From Clostridia bacterium (GTDB lineage Bacteria; Bacillota; Clostridia; Christensenellales; CAG-138), in the NCBI GenBank assembly GCA_017451295.1, contig JAFSPW010000066.1, positions 1 through 57,350 on the forward strand: 57,350 nucleotides of DNA, read 5' to 3'. Position numbers and translations under genes: made by a program. Position 1 is the first letter of the stretch; each line of letters starts with the position of its first letter. Below are positions 1-6,515 of this stretch, in pieces. The notes under the pieces were generated by a model. It was not told the DNA's origin and did no database searches. It saw nothing but the letters and a program-made list of their open reading frames with translations.

Positions 1-20
1 AAATCCCGTCGCCCCGACCA
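1..20 (+). tRNA. 3' end of a tRNA gene, probably tRNA-Pro (partial)
   Basis: The first 20 bases read as the end of a T-loop (AAAT), the 3' T-stem strand CCCGT, the acceptor strand CGCCCCG, discriminator A and an encoded CCA. The gene is cut by the window edge. A C1-G72 pair together with A73 is the typical proline acceptor end, so tRNA-Pro is inferred; the anticodon is not visible. A hairpin terminator follows at once. Confidence 0.75.
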
Positions 21-58
21 AAATAATACACCACCCACACGGGTGGGGGATTATTTTT
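21..58 (+). terminator. Terminator after the tRNA-Pro end
   Basis: The arms CCACCC and GGGTGG enclose a short loop. Complementary AT-rich flanks (AAAATAAT and ATTATTTT) extend the stem and give a U-rich tail on the plus strand. The flanks are also suitable for termination of the minus-strand tRNA transcript. Confidence 0.7.
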
Positions 59-177
59 GCGAACTATGTTCCTTTGCTTGGCGTGCCTGACACGATACGG
101 AATCGTTTTGAATAAAAGCATAAACAAGGAAACGATTCCGGGACGGAGCGTTCCGCCCCGTATGCGAACTACGTTCG
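58..177 (-). repeat. Copy 1 of the structured tRNA-associated element, with a tRNA 3' fragment
   Basis: Read on the minus strand, the unit runs from GTTCGCATACGG through two hairpins to CCGTA and then into CGTGTCAGGCACGCCA. That tail is identical to the 3' T-stem, acceptor strand and CCA of the tRNA-Arg gene at 236-309. Hairpin A pairs 98-108 with 130-140 (11 bp). Hairpin B pairs about 141-146 with 153-158. A short outer stem (96-99 with 159-162) could close a three-way junction. The unit is flanked by 14-bp direct repeats TGCGAACTAYGTTC at 58-71 and 163-176. No anticodon or D arm is present, so this is not a working tRNA gene. The same architecture, with a quite different hairpin A, sits inside the tRNA-Arg copy at 374-508. 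Confidence 0.75.
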
Positions 178-181
178 AACC

Positions 182-197
182 CGCACGCAAGCGTGCG
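182..197. repeat. Small 7-bp palindrome
   Basis: CGCACGC and GCGTGCG are separated by AA between the tRNA-Arg terminator and element copy 1. No U-tract follows. Its role is unknown and it may be a remnant of a duplicated tRNA end. Confidence 0.4.
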
Positions 198-199
198 TA

Positions 200-233
200 A
201 AACAAAAGACCCCCGATGGGGGTCTTTTGTTTT
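200..233 (-). terminator. Terminator of the tRNA-Arg transcript
   Basis: Perfect 15-bp arms at 200-214 and 218-232 close a 3-nt loop, and the minus-strand copy ends in TTTTGTTTT directly after the CCA of the intact tRNA-Arg. This is a strong intrinsic terminator, so the elements at 58-177 lie outside the main tRNA transcript. Confidence 0.9.
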
Positions 234-235
234 GG

Positions 236-309
236 CGTGCCTGACACGGTTCGAACGTGCGGCCTTTAGAGTCGGAGTCTAACGCTCTATCCAGCTGAGC
301 TACAGGCAC
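236..309 (-). tRNA. tRNA-Arg (anticodon CCG), intact
   Basis: A complete cloverleaf can be read on the minus strand. The acceptor GTGCCTG pairs with CAGGCAC. The anticodon stem TTAGA/TCTAA holds the 7-nt loop CTCCGAC with anticodon CCG. The T-stem GCACG/CGTGT closes a canonical TTCGAAC loop. G73 is followed by an encoded CCA (233-235). The gene reads the arginine codon CGG. It is the second gene of a minus-strand transcript that starts at the promoter at 522-550, passes through the interrupted copy at 374-508 and ends at the terminator at 200-233. Confidence 0.95.
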
Positions 310-373
310 ATATACACTTGTTAAAGTCAGAATCGGTCATCGACCGAGCATGGGGGAAAAGCATTCTGCTATG

Positions 374-508
374 CGTGCCTGACACGCTACGGCGCTGCTT
401 GGAACCACCTTTGACAAGGTGGCAGCGCCGGGACGGGCTTCGCCCGTATGCGAACGTGCGGCCTTTAGAGTCGGAGTCTAACGCTCTATCCAGCTGAGCT
501 ACAGGCAC
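374..508 (-). pseudogene. tRNA-Arg (CCG) with a 64-nt insertion in the T-loop
   Basis: On the minus strand the acceptor, D arm, anticodon arm, variable region and 5' T-stem strand are identical to the intact tRNA-Arg at 236-309. In the T-loop, three bases are replaced by a 64-nt insert (387-450) before the 3' T-stem and acceptor strand resume. The insert folds into a long hairpin (arms 390-397 and 423-430, with an inner 7-bp stem CCACCTT/AAGGTGG) and a perfect hairpin ACGGGC/GCCCGT (433-447). The encoded CCA has become GCAT. The gene is promoter-proximal behind a consensus promoter, so it is almost certainly transcribed. Unless the insert is removed from the RNA it should not give a normal tRNA. 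Its size and lack of core helices rule out a group I intron. Confidence 0.85.
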
Positions 509-521
509 AAACAGCATGGTT

Positions 522-550
522 ATTATAGCCTTGCAAAATGGATTTGTCAA
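522..550 (-). promoter_or_regulatory. Consensus SigA promoter of the tRNA-Arg genes
   Basis: On the minus strand a perfect TTGACA (545-550) and a perfect TATAAT (522-527) are 17 bp apart. Transcription would begin only a few bases before the interrupted tRNA-Arg at 374-508. Confidence 0.9.
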
Positions 551-573
551 CGGCGAAAGTCAAAAAATGACCG

Positions 574-602
574 TTGCTCCCGGGAAGCCCTTGGGGTATA
601 CT
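574..602 (+). promoter_or_regulatory. Promoter of the thioredoxin/CXXC/polyferredoxin operon
   Basis: TTGCTC (574-579), a 17-bp spacer and TATACT (597-602) lie 21 bp upstream of the start codon at 624, with an AAAGGAG ribosome binding site between. Confidence 0.65.
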
Positions 603-623
603 GGGTGCAAAGGAGTGTGTGAT

Positions 624-1217
624 ATGAAAAAGAGCCTTGTATTGCTGTGTGCGGCCCTGCTGCTGGCGGGCCGCATGGCTAAGAAGCCGGAACAGATTCC
701 CGTTCCCGAGACGGAGCCCACGACGGCGCCTGCGGAGACGGCGGCGCCCCTGCAAGAGCCCCAGGCGGCGGGGGAGGGGCTGGTGTTTAGCGCCCAGACC
801 CTGGATGGGGAGACGGTGTCGGAGGCGTTCTTTGCCGATTATGATTTGACCATGGTGAACATCTGGGCCAGCTGGTGTCCCCCCTGCGTGGGGGAACTGG
901 GGGAGCTCGGGGAGCTGTATACAAAGCTGCCCCAGAATGTGGGCTTCCTCTCTTTGAACATCGACGAGGAGCAGGACATGGATGCCGCCCGCGCCCTGCT
1001 TAGCGACAACAATTGCTCCTTCACCTGCATCAAGGGGCTAAACTCCCCTGGCATACAGGAGGGCATCCTGTCCCAGGTCATGTACATTCCCAGCACCGTC
1101 TTCTTTGACCGCCAGGGCAACCAGGTGGGAGAGCTGGTTGTGGGTGTGCCCCAGGGCGCCGATGTGGCGGCCGCCTATATGGACGAGATTAACAGCCGCC
1201 TGAGCCTCCTGCCATGA
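624..1217 (+). CDS. TlpA/ResA-like extracytoplasmic thioredoxin
   Basis: The 197-residue product is an extracytoplasmic thiol-disulfide oxidoreductase of the TlpA/ResA type. The start at 624 follows AAAGGAG; an upstream in-frame ATG at 516 overlaps the tRNA promoter and is rejected. A hydrophobic leader (residues 4-16) is followed by an acidic, Pro/Thr/Glu-rich linker and a thioredoxin fold with the active site WCPPC (Cys85 and Cys88) and a cis-Pro segment YIPST. The leader looks like a lipoprotein signal (LLLAG) but the expected lipid-accepting Cys is Arg17 (CGC, one base from TGC). The stop codon overlaps the next start (ATGA). The neighbours suggest that electrons pass between a membrane Fe-S protein and outer-face thiols. 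Confidence 0.9.
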   Translation: MKKSLVLLCAALLLAGRMAKKPEQIPVPETEPTTAPAETAAPLQEPQAAGEGLVFSAQTLDGETVSEAFFADYDLTMVNIWASWCPPCVGELGELGELYTKLPQNVGFLSLNIDEEQDMDAARALLSDNNCSFTCIKGLNSPGIQEGILSQVMYIPSTVFFDRQGNQVGELVVGVPQGADVAAAYMDEINSRLSLLP

Positions 1218-1354
1218 GGAACCGATACGGCAAATGGGCCCTGCTGGCGGTGGCCTTGATTCTGATTCTATCCGGGGCGCTGTTGGGCCAGGCTCGGGAG
1301 GTTATGCGTAAGGCCATGTATATTTGTCTAGAATGCATGGGGTTGGGAGCATGA
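1214..1354 (+). CDS. Small CXXC protein, CD1871A-like family
   Basis: This 46-residue gene is coupled by ATGA overlaps to the gene before it and the gene after it. The product has basic residues, one transmembrane helix (about residues 8-26) and a C-terminal motif YICLECMGLG with a CXXC pair. This matches my memory of the small CD1871A family of CXXC proteins, which sits beside thioredoxin-like and 4Fe-4S proteins in Clostridia. A membrane-bound redox or metal-carrying role is inferred; the family has no proven function that I know of. Confidence 0.8.
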   Translation: MRNRYGKWALLAVALILILSGALLGQAREVMRKAMYICLECMGLGA

Positions 1355-2184
1355 AGCGTCAACACCGCCGCACCCTCGTGCAGGTGCTCGCTGCCCTGGG
1401 GCAAAACGCCTATATCCCCGGCTTCTTCCGTGGGGTCATCTTTCAGGGCAGCAGCAAGCTCCTGTGTGTGCCGGGACTCAACTGCTATTCCTGCCCCGGT
1501 GCCCTGGGCGCCTGTCCCCTGGGCTCCCTGCAAGCTGCCCTTGGTCGCAGAGGCCGGTTCCCCGCCTATGTGCTGGGGAGCCTGCTCCTCTTTGGCGTGG
1601 TGCTGGGACGGCTGGTCTGCGGCTTTCTGTGCCCCTTCGGCCTGCTGCAGGACCTGCTGGCACGGGTGCCCCTAAGGAAGCTCCGCCTGCCCAGGTGGCT
1701 GGATAAGCCCCTGCGGTATCTAAAGTACGGCTTGCTCCTCTTTTTGGTCATCGGCGCCCTGATGGAGGCCGCCCCCCTGTTCTGCAAGTTCATCTGTCCC
1801 GTGGGCCTGCTGGAAGCGGGCCTGCCCCTAACGCTGCTCGATGCCCGCCTGGCCGCCCTTCGTGGGCCGCTATTTTGGGTGAAGCTGGGCTTGCTGGCGG
1901 TCGTGCTGCTCATAAGCCTGCTGGTGGAACGCCCCTTCTGCAAATACCTTTGCCCCCTGGGCGCCTTCTACGGCCTGTTCAACGGCGTGGGCTTCTATCG
2001 CATGCAGGTCAACGCAGCCTGCATCCATTGCGGCAAGTGCCAACGGGCCTGCCCCATGGGCATAGACGTGCCCCATGCCCCCAACAGCCCGGAGTGCATC
2101 CGCTGCGGCAAGTGCCTCGATGCCTGCCCCTGCGGCGCCATCCAGGCCGGCATATCCCATACACAAAGCAAGGCGACGGGCTAA
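1351..2184 (+). CDS. Membrane polyferredoxin (NapH/MauN-like 4Fe-4S protein)
   Basis: The 277-residue membrane protein has about four hydrophobic helices with Cys-rich turns LCPFG, ICPVG and LCPLG between them. It ends in two classical 4Fe-4S motifs, CIHCGKCQRACP and CIRCGKCLDACP. This layout is that of NapH/CcoG-type membrane ferredoxins, which move electrons through or along the membrane. The ATG at 1351 overlaps the stop of the small CXXC gene; an earlier in-frame ATG at 1324 lies inside that gene and is not needed. With the extracytoplasmic thioredoxin it may form a route that reduces surface disulfides. The electron donor and the target are unknown. Confidence 0.88.
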   Translation: MKRQHRRTLVQVLAALGQNAYIPGFFRGVIFQGSSKLLCVPGLNCYSCPGALGACPLGSLQAALGRRGRFPAYVLGSLLLFGVVLGRLVCGFLCPFGLLQDLLARVPLRKLRLPRWLDKPLRYLKYGLLLFLVIGALMEAAPLFCKFICPVGLLEAGLPLTLLDARLAALRGPLFWVKLGLLAVVLLISLLVERPFCKYLCPLGAFYGLFNGVGFYRMQVNAACIHCGKCQRACPMGIDVPHAPNSPECIRCGKCLDACPCGAIQAGISHTQSKATG

Positions 2185-2201
2185 CCCCGCCGCCGTTTTT
2201 T
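2172..2201 (+). terminator. Terminator of the polyferredoxin operon
   Basis: A GC-rich hairpin (GGCGaCGGG paired with CCCcGCCGCC around CTAA) overlaps the stop codon and is followed by six T. It separates this operon from the convergent DUF4097 gene. Confidence 0.75.
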
Positions 2202-2248
2202 ACCGATACAATCAGATATACCTTTTGCCCTGCTGCTTGGGCGGGGGC

Positions 2249-3094
2249 TTACTCCTCGCTTAGCCACAGCTTGATGTCGCCCGTGGTGGTTTTGACCCGG
2301 CAAACGCCCTCCGCCTCTGTGGAGGGAACGCTTACGCTGCCGGTGGTGGCCTCCCCGTGGAAGGCTTTGGGGGTCAGGATGCTGCCGGAAATGTCCCCGG
2401 TGGTGCCTTCAAGATAGATGTTTTTCCCGTCCACCCGGTTTAAGAGAATGTCTCCTGTGCTCACATGGCACCGCATATCCCCCGGGGTGATGACTTCGCT
2501 GATGCTCACATCCCCCGTGGCGGCGGCAATCTGCAGAGCGCCCGGGGCGCAGTCCGCCACCACCACATCCCCCGTGGCGATGGCAATCTCCAAATCCTCC
2601 GTACCGGCATGGCGCCAGGTCACATCCCCGGTGGCGGCTTCCAGCTCGGCGGTCTCAAAGGAGAAATTGCCGTCCACCAGCAGATCGCCGCTGGCCGTCT
2701 GGGCCTCCAACCTATGATAGCTTTCCTCCGGCAGATACACCGTCACCAGGGCGTATTGCATGCGAATCCCAAAGGACCAGGGTCGCCGCCGCTCGCTGCC
2801 CTGAATGCTCAGCTGTCCCCCTTCCAGGGTCACGGTGTGGGGGTAGTCCTCCTCCTCCAATACCGCCACCCGGCATACTCCATCCCTGGCGGGGACGATT
2901 TGGGCATCCGTCGTATAGAGGGTAAGGTCGATTTCATCCACGGTGCCCTCAAAGGCATATTCCGTAGAAACATACTTCGTGGTATCCAGGCGGCTAAAAT
3001 CAAAGCCCAGATTCGCCAGCCCACCAACACAGATGGCTGCCCCCAGCACCACGCAGATAAAGGCAATCAGCAGCGCAATGGCCGTCTTTTTCAT
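2249..3094 (-). CDS. DUF4097 beta-repeat protein, membrane anchored
   Basis: The 281-residue product has an N-terminal transmembrane helix (residues 5-27) and then a long series of short beta-strand repeats. The turns repeat the pattern TGDV/TGDI (for example ATGDV, STGDI, TTGDI, TTGSV), which is diagnostic of DUF4097 beta-helix proteins. The rest lies outside the membrane. It is the last gene of a PadR/DUF1700/DUF4097 operon; its ATG is one base after the DUF1700 stop, with the GGGAGG binding site inside the end of that gene. Homologous operons are linked to envelope stress. A direct function is not known. Confidence 0.85.
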   Translation of the reverse strand: MKKTAIALLIAFICVVLGAAICVGGLANLGFDFSRLDTTKYVSTEYAFEGTVDEIDLTLYTTDAQIVPARDGVCRVAVLEEEDYPHTVTLEGGQLSIQGSERRRPWSFGIRMQYALVTVYLPEESYHRLEAQTASGDLLVDGNFSFETAELEAATGDVTWRHAGTEDLEIAIATGDVVVADCAPGALQIAAATGDVSISEVITPGDMRCHVSTGDILLNRVDGKNIYLEGTTGDISGSILTPKAFHGEATTGSVSVPSTEAEGVCRVKTTTGDIKLWLSEE

Positions 3095-3095
3095 C

Positions 3096-3695
3096 TTATT
3101 TCCCTCCCTTTTTAACGAACAGGTTCTTTATGCTTCGGCCTATCCAACGGCACAGCTTCACAAATCCCTGGCTAAGGAGCACCGCCAGCAGCACCGCCCC
3201 CACGCCAAGACCCAGCACCGCAAGACCCCCGCCAAAGTATACCGCCCGCAGCCCCAGTTCAAGACCCGCCGCGAACAGGCCAGCCCCCATGAACAGCACC
3301 CCGCACAGGGGCACAGCGAGAGCCGCCGCCCAAATGCTGATGTCCACCGCAACGAGGCACGCCACCAGCGAGAGCGCCACCGCCCCCAGGGCCAGCAGCA
3401 GCGGCAGCCACACCGGCGCTCCCAGCACCAGCAGCACCACCTCCCAGGCGCTCATGCGCCGTCGCTTCTCCTTTACCCGAGTCTCGATGAGCCGGGGCAG
3501 GGGCGTGGTCTCCAGCACCGAGGCCACGATGTCGTCCAGGCTCCCGAGCCTGGCCACGGCCTCCTGCTCGCTAAGCCCTTCCTCCATGGCATCGTCTATG
3601 AGTTCGGCATAGTATTCATAGGTCTTTTGCACCGTCTCGGCGGGGAAGTTCCCCAGCCGCCCCTTCAGCTCCTCCAAAAACGCCTGCTTATTCAT
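3096..3695 (-). CDS. DUF1700 (HAAS-domain) membrane protein
   Basis: The 199-residue product begins with the HAAS helical domain (FLEELKGRLGNFP to about residue 75), typical of proteins encoded next to PadR regulators. Three to four hydrophobic helices follow between about residues 85 and 175, with a basic C-terminus. The start codon overlaps the end of the PadR gene, so the two are translationally coupled. HAAS proteins are thought to act as membrane partners or anti-factors for the adjacent regulator; that role is inference here. Confidence 0.85.
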   Translation of the reverse strand: MNKQAFLEELKGRLGNFPAETVQKTYEYYAELIDDAMEEGLSEQEAVARLGSLDDIVASVLETTPLPRLIETRVKEKRRRMSAWEVVLLVLGAPVWLPLLLALGAVALSLVACLVAVDISIWAAALAVPLCGVLFMGAGLFAAGLELGLRAVYFGGGLAVLGLGVGAVLLAVLLSQGFVKLCRWIGRSIKNLFVKKGGK

Positions 3696-4005
3696 GGTCT
3701 CCCTCCTTTGTTATGAAGCGGTGCATGGCCTCCAGCTGAAGCCAGTCCCCCTTAAACTCCTCTATGCGCTGCTGCCCCGCCGGGGTGATGCTGTAATACT
3801 TTCGCAGGCGGCCGTTATGCGCCGCACTCCTCACGCTCACCAACCGCCCCTCCTCCAACCGCCGCAGGATGGGGTAGAGGGTGGACTCGCTGATGTCCAC
3901 ATAGGGCTGCATGTCCTTTATAATCTGGTATCCATAGGAGGGTCCTGTCTGTACCGCCGCCAACACGCACACGTCCAACAGCCCTCGCTTCAATTGCACG
4001 TCCAT
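3688..4005 (-). CDS. PadR-family transcriptional regulator
   Basis: The 105-residue protein has the PadR winged-helix pattern: LKRGLLDVCVLAAV, GPSYGYQIIKDM, STLYPILRRLEEGRLV and the wing with RKYYSITPAGQQ. It is a small dimeric repressor of the PadR-s2 size class. The ATG at 4005 follows a strong AAAGGAGG site; a long open frame upstream of it is antisense to the aldo/keto reductase gene and is not coding. It heads an operon with DUF1700 and DUF4097. A palindrome over its own promoter suggests autoregulation. Confidence 0.92.
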   Translation of the reverse strand: MDVQLKRGLLDVCVLAAVQTGPSYGYQIIKDMQPYVDISESTLYPILRRLEEGRLVSVRSAAHNGRLRKYYSITPAGQQRIEEFKGDWLQLEAMHRFITKEGDHE

Positions 4006-4027
4006 GACATACCTCCTTTCGCACAAT

Positions 4028-4056
4028 ACTATACAACGCATAGTATGCCTTGTCAA
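4028..4056 (-). promoter_or_regulatory. PadR promoter with overlapping inverted-repeat operator
   Basis: On the minus strand TTGACA (4051-4056) and TATAGT (4028-4033) are 17 bp apart. The palindrome ATACTAT-N7-ATAGTAT (4027-4047) covers the -10 box and most of the spacer. Its position fits a PadR dimer blocking RNA polymerase, which is inference. Confidence 0.8.
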
Positions 4057-4066
4057 TAGCTTTTTC

Positions 4067-4095
4067 TTGACAGTCCGGCCCCCGAAGACTATTCT
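4067..4095 (+). promoter_or_regulatory. Promoter of the aldo/keto reductase gene
   Basis: TTGACA (4067-4072) and TATTCT (4090-4095) are 17 bp apart on the plus strand, divergent from the PadR promoter 11 bp away. Bound PadR could influence both directions. Confidence 0.65.
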
Positions 4096-4125
4096 ATTGT
4101 ATATAAAATCGCAGGAGGTGTGGGC

Positions 4126-5238
4126 ATGAGTATACCCATGGAGAACACAGGCAAGCTGGGCTTTGGTTTGATGCGGCTGCCAAAGAAGGGACTGGTCATC
4201 GATGTGAAGCAGACCAGCCGGATGGTGGATGCCTTTTTGGAGGCGGGCTTCACCTATTTTGACACCGCCTATGTCTATACCGGCTCCGAAGCCGCCACCA
4301 AGAAGGCCCTGGTGGATCGCTACCCCCGGGAGAGCTACACCCTGGCCACCAAGCTCTATGGCCCCGCCACTAAAAGCAGAAAGGATGGGGAGGAGCAGTT
4401 TTTTACCAGCTTGAAGCGGTTGGGCACGGAATATGTGGATTACTATCTGCTGCACACCCTGATGGAGGGCAATTACCGCACCTATGAAAACAATGACCTG
4501 TGGGACTTTGCCCTCAGGCAAAAGGAGCTGGGCCGCATTCGCCATGTGGGCTTTTCCTTCCACGATGGGCCGGAGCTGCTGGATAAGCTGCTGACAGACC
4601 ATCCGGAAACGGAATTTGTCCAGCTTCAAATCAACTATGCCGACTGGGAGAACCCGGAAGTCACCTCTCGCAAAAACTATGAGGTGGCTCGTAAGCACGG
4701 TAAATACATCACCGTCATGGAGCCGGTGAAGGGGGGACGCCTGGCGAATCCTCCCCGGGAAATCAAAAAAATATTTGATCAGGTGGCTCCCGGTCGATCC
4801 CCGGCGGCCTGGGCCATCGGCTTCGTGGCCTCCTTGGAGGGAATACTGTCGGTGCTCTCCGGCATGTCCAACATGGAGCAGATGGAGGATAACCTCTCCT
4901 ATATGAAGGGCTTTGTTCCCTTTGACGAGAAGGAGCAGGCCGCCATCCGCCAGGCACAGGAGATTCTGGGCAAGGCCAACACCATCCCCTGCACCGCCTG
5001 CAGCTATTGCACCAAGGGCTGCCCCATGTCCATCCCCATTCCGGACATCTTCGCCGCCATGAACCTGCGCCTGGGGAACGGGCAGTTGGAGGCTGCCGGC
5101 AAGGCATATGAGGAGCTCAATCAAAAGGGAAACGTGGCGGATGCCTGCATCGCCTGCGGCCAGTGTGAGACGGTCTGTCCCCAGCACATTGAAATCATCC
5201 GCAGGCTTCAAGAGTGCCGCGAGGCCCTGGAAAAATAA
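4126..5238 (+). CDS. Aldo/keto reductase with C-terminal ferredoxin domain
   Basis: The 370-residue cytoplasmic enzyme has an aldo/keto reductase barrel (FGLMRLP near the start, DTAYVYTGSE with the catalytic Asp and Tyr, YYLLHTL, VMEPVKGGRLA). A C-terminal domain carries CTACSYCTKGCP and CIACGQCETVCP, ligands for two 4Fe-4S clusters. This fused class is common in anaerobic Firmicutes and is thought to reduce carbonyls with electrons that also pass through Fe-S centres; the substrate is not predictable. The ATG at 4126 follows GGAGGT with good spacing. The gene appears monocistronic. Confidence 0.93.
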   Translation: MSIPMENTGKLGFGLMRLPKKGLVIDVKQTSRMVDAFLEAGFTYFDTAYVYTGSEAATKKALVDRYPRESYTLATKLYGPATKSRKDGEEQFFTSLKRLGTEYVDYYLLHTLMEGNYRTYENNDLWDFALRQKELGRIRHVGFSFHDGPELLDKLLTDHPETEFVQLQINYADWENPEVTSRKNYEVARKHGKYITVMEPVKGGRLANPPREIKKIFDQVAPGRSPAAWAIGFVASLEGILSVLSGMSNMEQMEDNLSYMKGFVPFDEKEQAAIRQAQEILGKANTIPCTACSYCTKGCPMSIPIPDIFAAMNLRLGNGQLEAAGKAYEELNQKGNVADACIACGQCETVCPQHIEIIRRLQECREALEK

Positions 5239-5258
5239 GCCGAATCCTGGGGGATATA

Positions 5259-5288
5259 TTGACAGTCCCCCCCCGGATGTGATACAAG
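5259..5288 (+). promoter_or_regulatory. Possible promoter of the CHAP protein gene
   Basis: A perfect TTGACA (5259-5264) is followed after 18 bp by TACAAG. A better -10 (TATAGT at 5290) is too far away. The start site is therefore uncertain. Confidence 0.4.
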
Positions 5289-5333
5289 ATATAGTAATAC
5301 TACTGTCCCCAAGGGCAAGAAAGGAGGGTCAAC

Positions 5334-6491
5334 ATGAAAAAAGCCGTGTCCATGCTGCTGTGCGTATTGCTGACCCTGACCGTCTTCTTGCCCGCAGCCC
5401 GCGCTGAGGAGGGGGAGGGGACCCCTGCGCCTTCGCCTGCGCCGGAGGTTCAGGCTTCACCAACGCCAACGCCTGCTCAGCCCTCGGCCACCCCGGAGCC
5501 TTCCGCTTCGGCCGCCCCGTCTGCCGATTCTTCTTCGGAGCCTGAAAAGGAGACGGACCCCACGCCCGCCGCTACCGCCGAGGCTACCCCGGAAGCTGCC
5601 GTGCAGCCCACCCCTCAACCCACGGTCTATGCCTGGGAGGAGGAGCCGGAGCCTACGGATGGACCGGAGTACGAGCGGTCCCTGGCCTTCTGGGAGGAGG
5701 AGTATCCGGCCCTGCTCATGGACTTTTCCGGCATCATCCGGGAGGATGTGCTGCGCGTGGCCCAGTCCCAGATTGGCTACTCTGCCGACCCCCGCTTCAC
5801 CCGCACCGATGAGGACGGCACCGTCCGCAAATACACCCGCTATGGGGAGTGGCTTCACCATCCCTTTGGGGAGTGGTGCGATATGTTCGTGTCCTTCTGC
5901 GCCTCCTATGGCTGCGCCGGGGAGGATTATCCCGTGGAAAGCAGCTGCCACCGGCACATGCAAAAGCTGCGGGAGGCGGGCTATTGGCGGGAGTGGAACA
6001 ACTATATCCCCCAGCCCGGGGACCTGGTCTTCATCTGCATGGATGAGGACAGGCACACCCCCAACCATGTGGGCGTCGTGGAGGAGGTCTTGATTGACGA
6101 GCAGACCGGTGTGGGCACCCTGGTGACCATCGAGGGGAACATGACCAACTTCGTCGGCCGGACCGCCTGTGTCCGCCGGGAGACCAGGGACCTTTCCAAG
6201 GTCATCGGCTACGGCACCTACGATAAGGGCACCGTCTATTCTGCCGAGCTCAAGTCCCGCCGGTCCGACGGCAAGTGGGTCATCGATGAGGATTCCCCCT
6301 TTTTTGTGGACTATCCCACCCGGGAAGCCCTCCTGTTCCTGGGGCTTGCGGGCAGCAGCTATTTCAACTACTGGTTCCCCCCGGAGGAACTGCCCGCGGA
6401 TGAGCAAGACCAGACCGAAGAAAAAATCCCCGCCGTAGCGGAGATTCCGAAGGAGACCGAGTATGACGAGCTGCCCCCGGAGGAGGAGTAA
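5334..6491 (+). CDS. Secreted CHAP-domain (cell-wall amidase type) protein
   Basis: The 385-residue protein has a signal peptide ending near AARA-EEG (about residue 25). A Pro/Ala/Thr/Glu-rich linker runs to about residue 105. A CHAP domain follows, with the catalytic Cys in GEWCDMFVSFCAS and the His in NHVGVVEEV. An acidic tail ends in ELPPEEE. CHAP enzymes cut peptidoglycan peptides or cross-links outside the cell. The ATG follows AAAGGAGGG. No transmembrane anchor or wall-binding repeat is evident, so it may be soluble in the wall space. A strong terminator follows. Confidence 0.88.
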   Translation: MKKAVSMLLCVLLTLTVFLPAARAEEGEGTPAPSPAPEVQASPTPTPAQPSATPEPSASAAPSADSSSEPEKETDPTPAATAEATPEAAVQPTPQPTVYAWEEEPEPTDGPEYERSLAFWEEEYPALLMDFSGIIREDVLRVAQSQIGYSADPRFTRTDEDGTVRKYTRYGEWLHHPFGEWCDMFVSFCASYGCAGEDYPVESSCHRHMQKLREAGYWREWNNYIPQPGDLVFICMDEDRHTPNHVGVVEEVLIDEQTGVGTLVTIEGNMTNFVGRTACVRRETRDLSKVIGYGTYDKGTVYSAELKSRRSDGKWVIDEDSPFFVDYPTREALLFLGLAGSSYFNYWFPPEELPADEQDQTEEKIPAVAEIPKETEYDELPPEEE

Positions 6492-6515
6492 GGCCGTCAT
6501 AAGAGGCGGCAGACC

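Noticed and set aside
374..508. Group I or group II intron in tRNA-Arg
   Set aside because: The insert is only 64 nt, lies in the T-loop and not the anticodon loop, and has no catalytic core.
374..508. tmRNA
   Set aside because: The gene has a complete D arm and an arginine anticodon arm and no tag reading frame.
3688..5211. A 507-residue minus-strand frame that ends in PadR
   Set aside because: Only the last 105 codons have a ribosome site and family match. The rest is antisense to the aldo/keto reductase gene.
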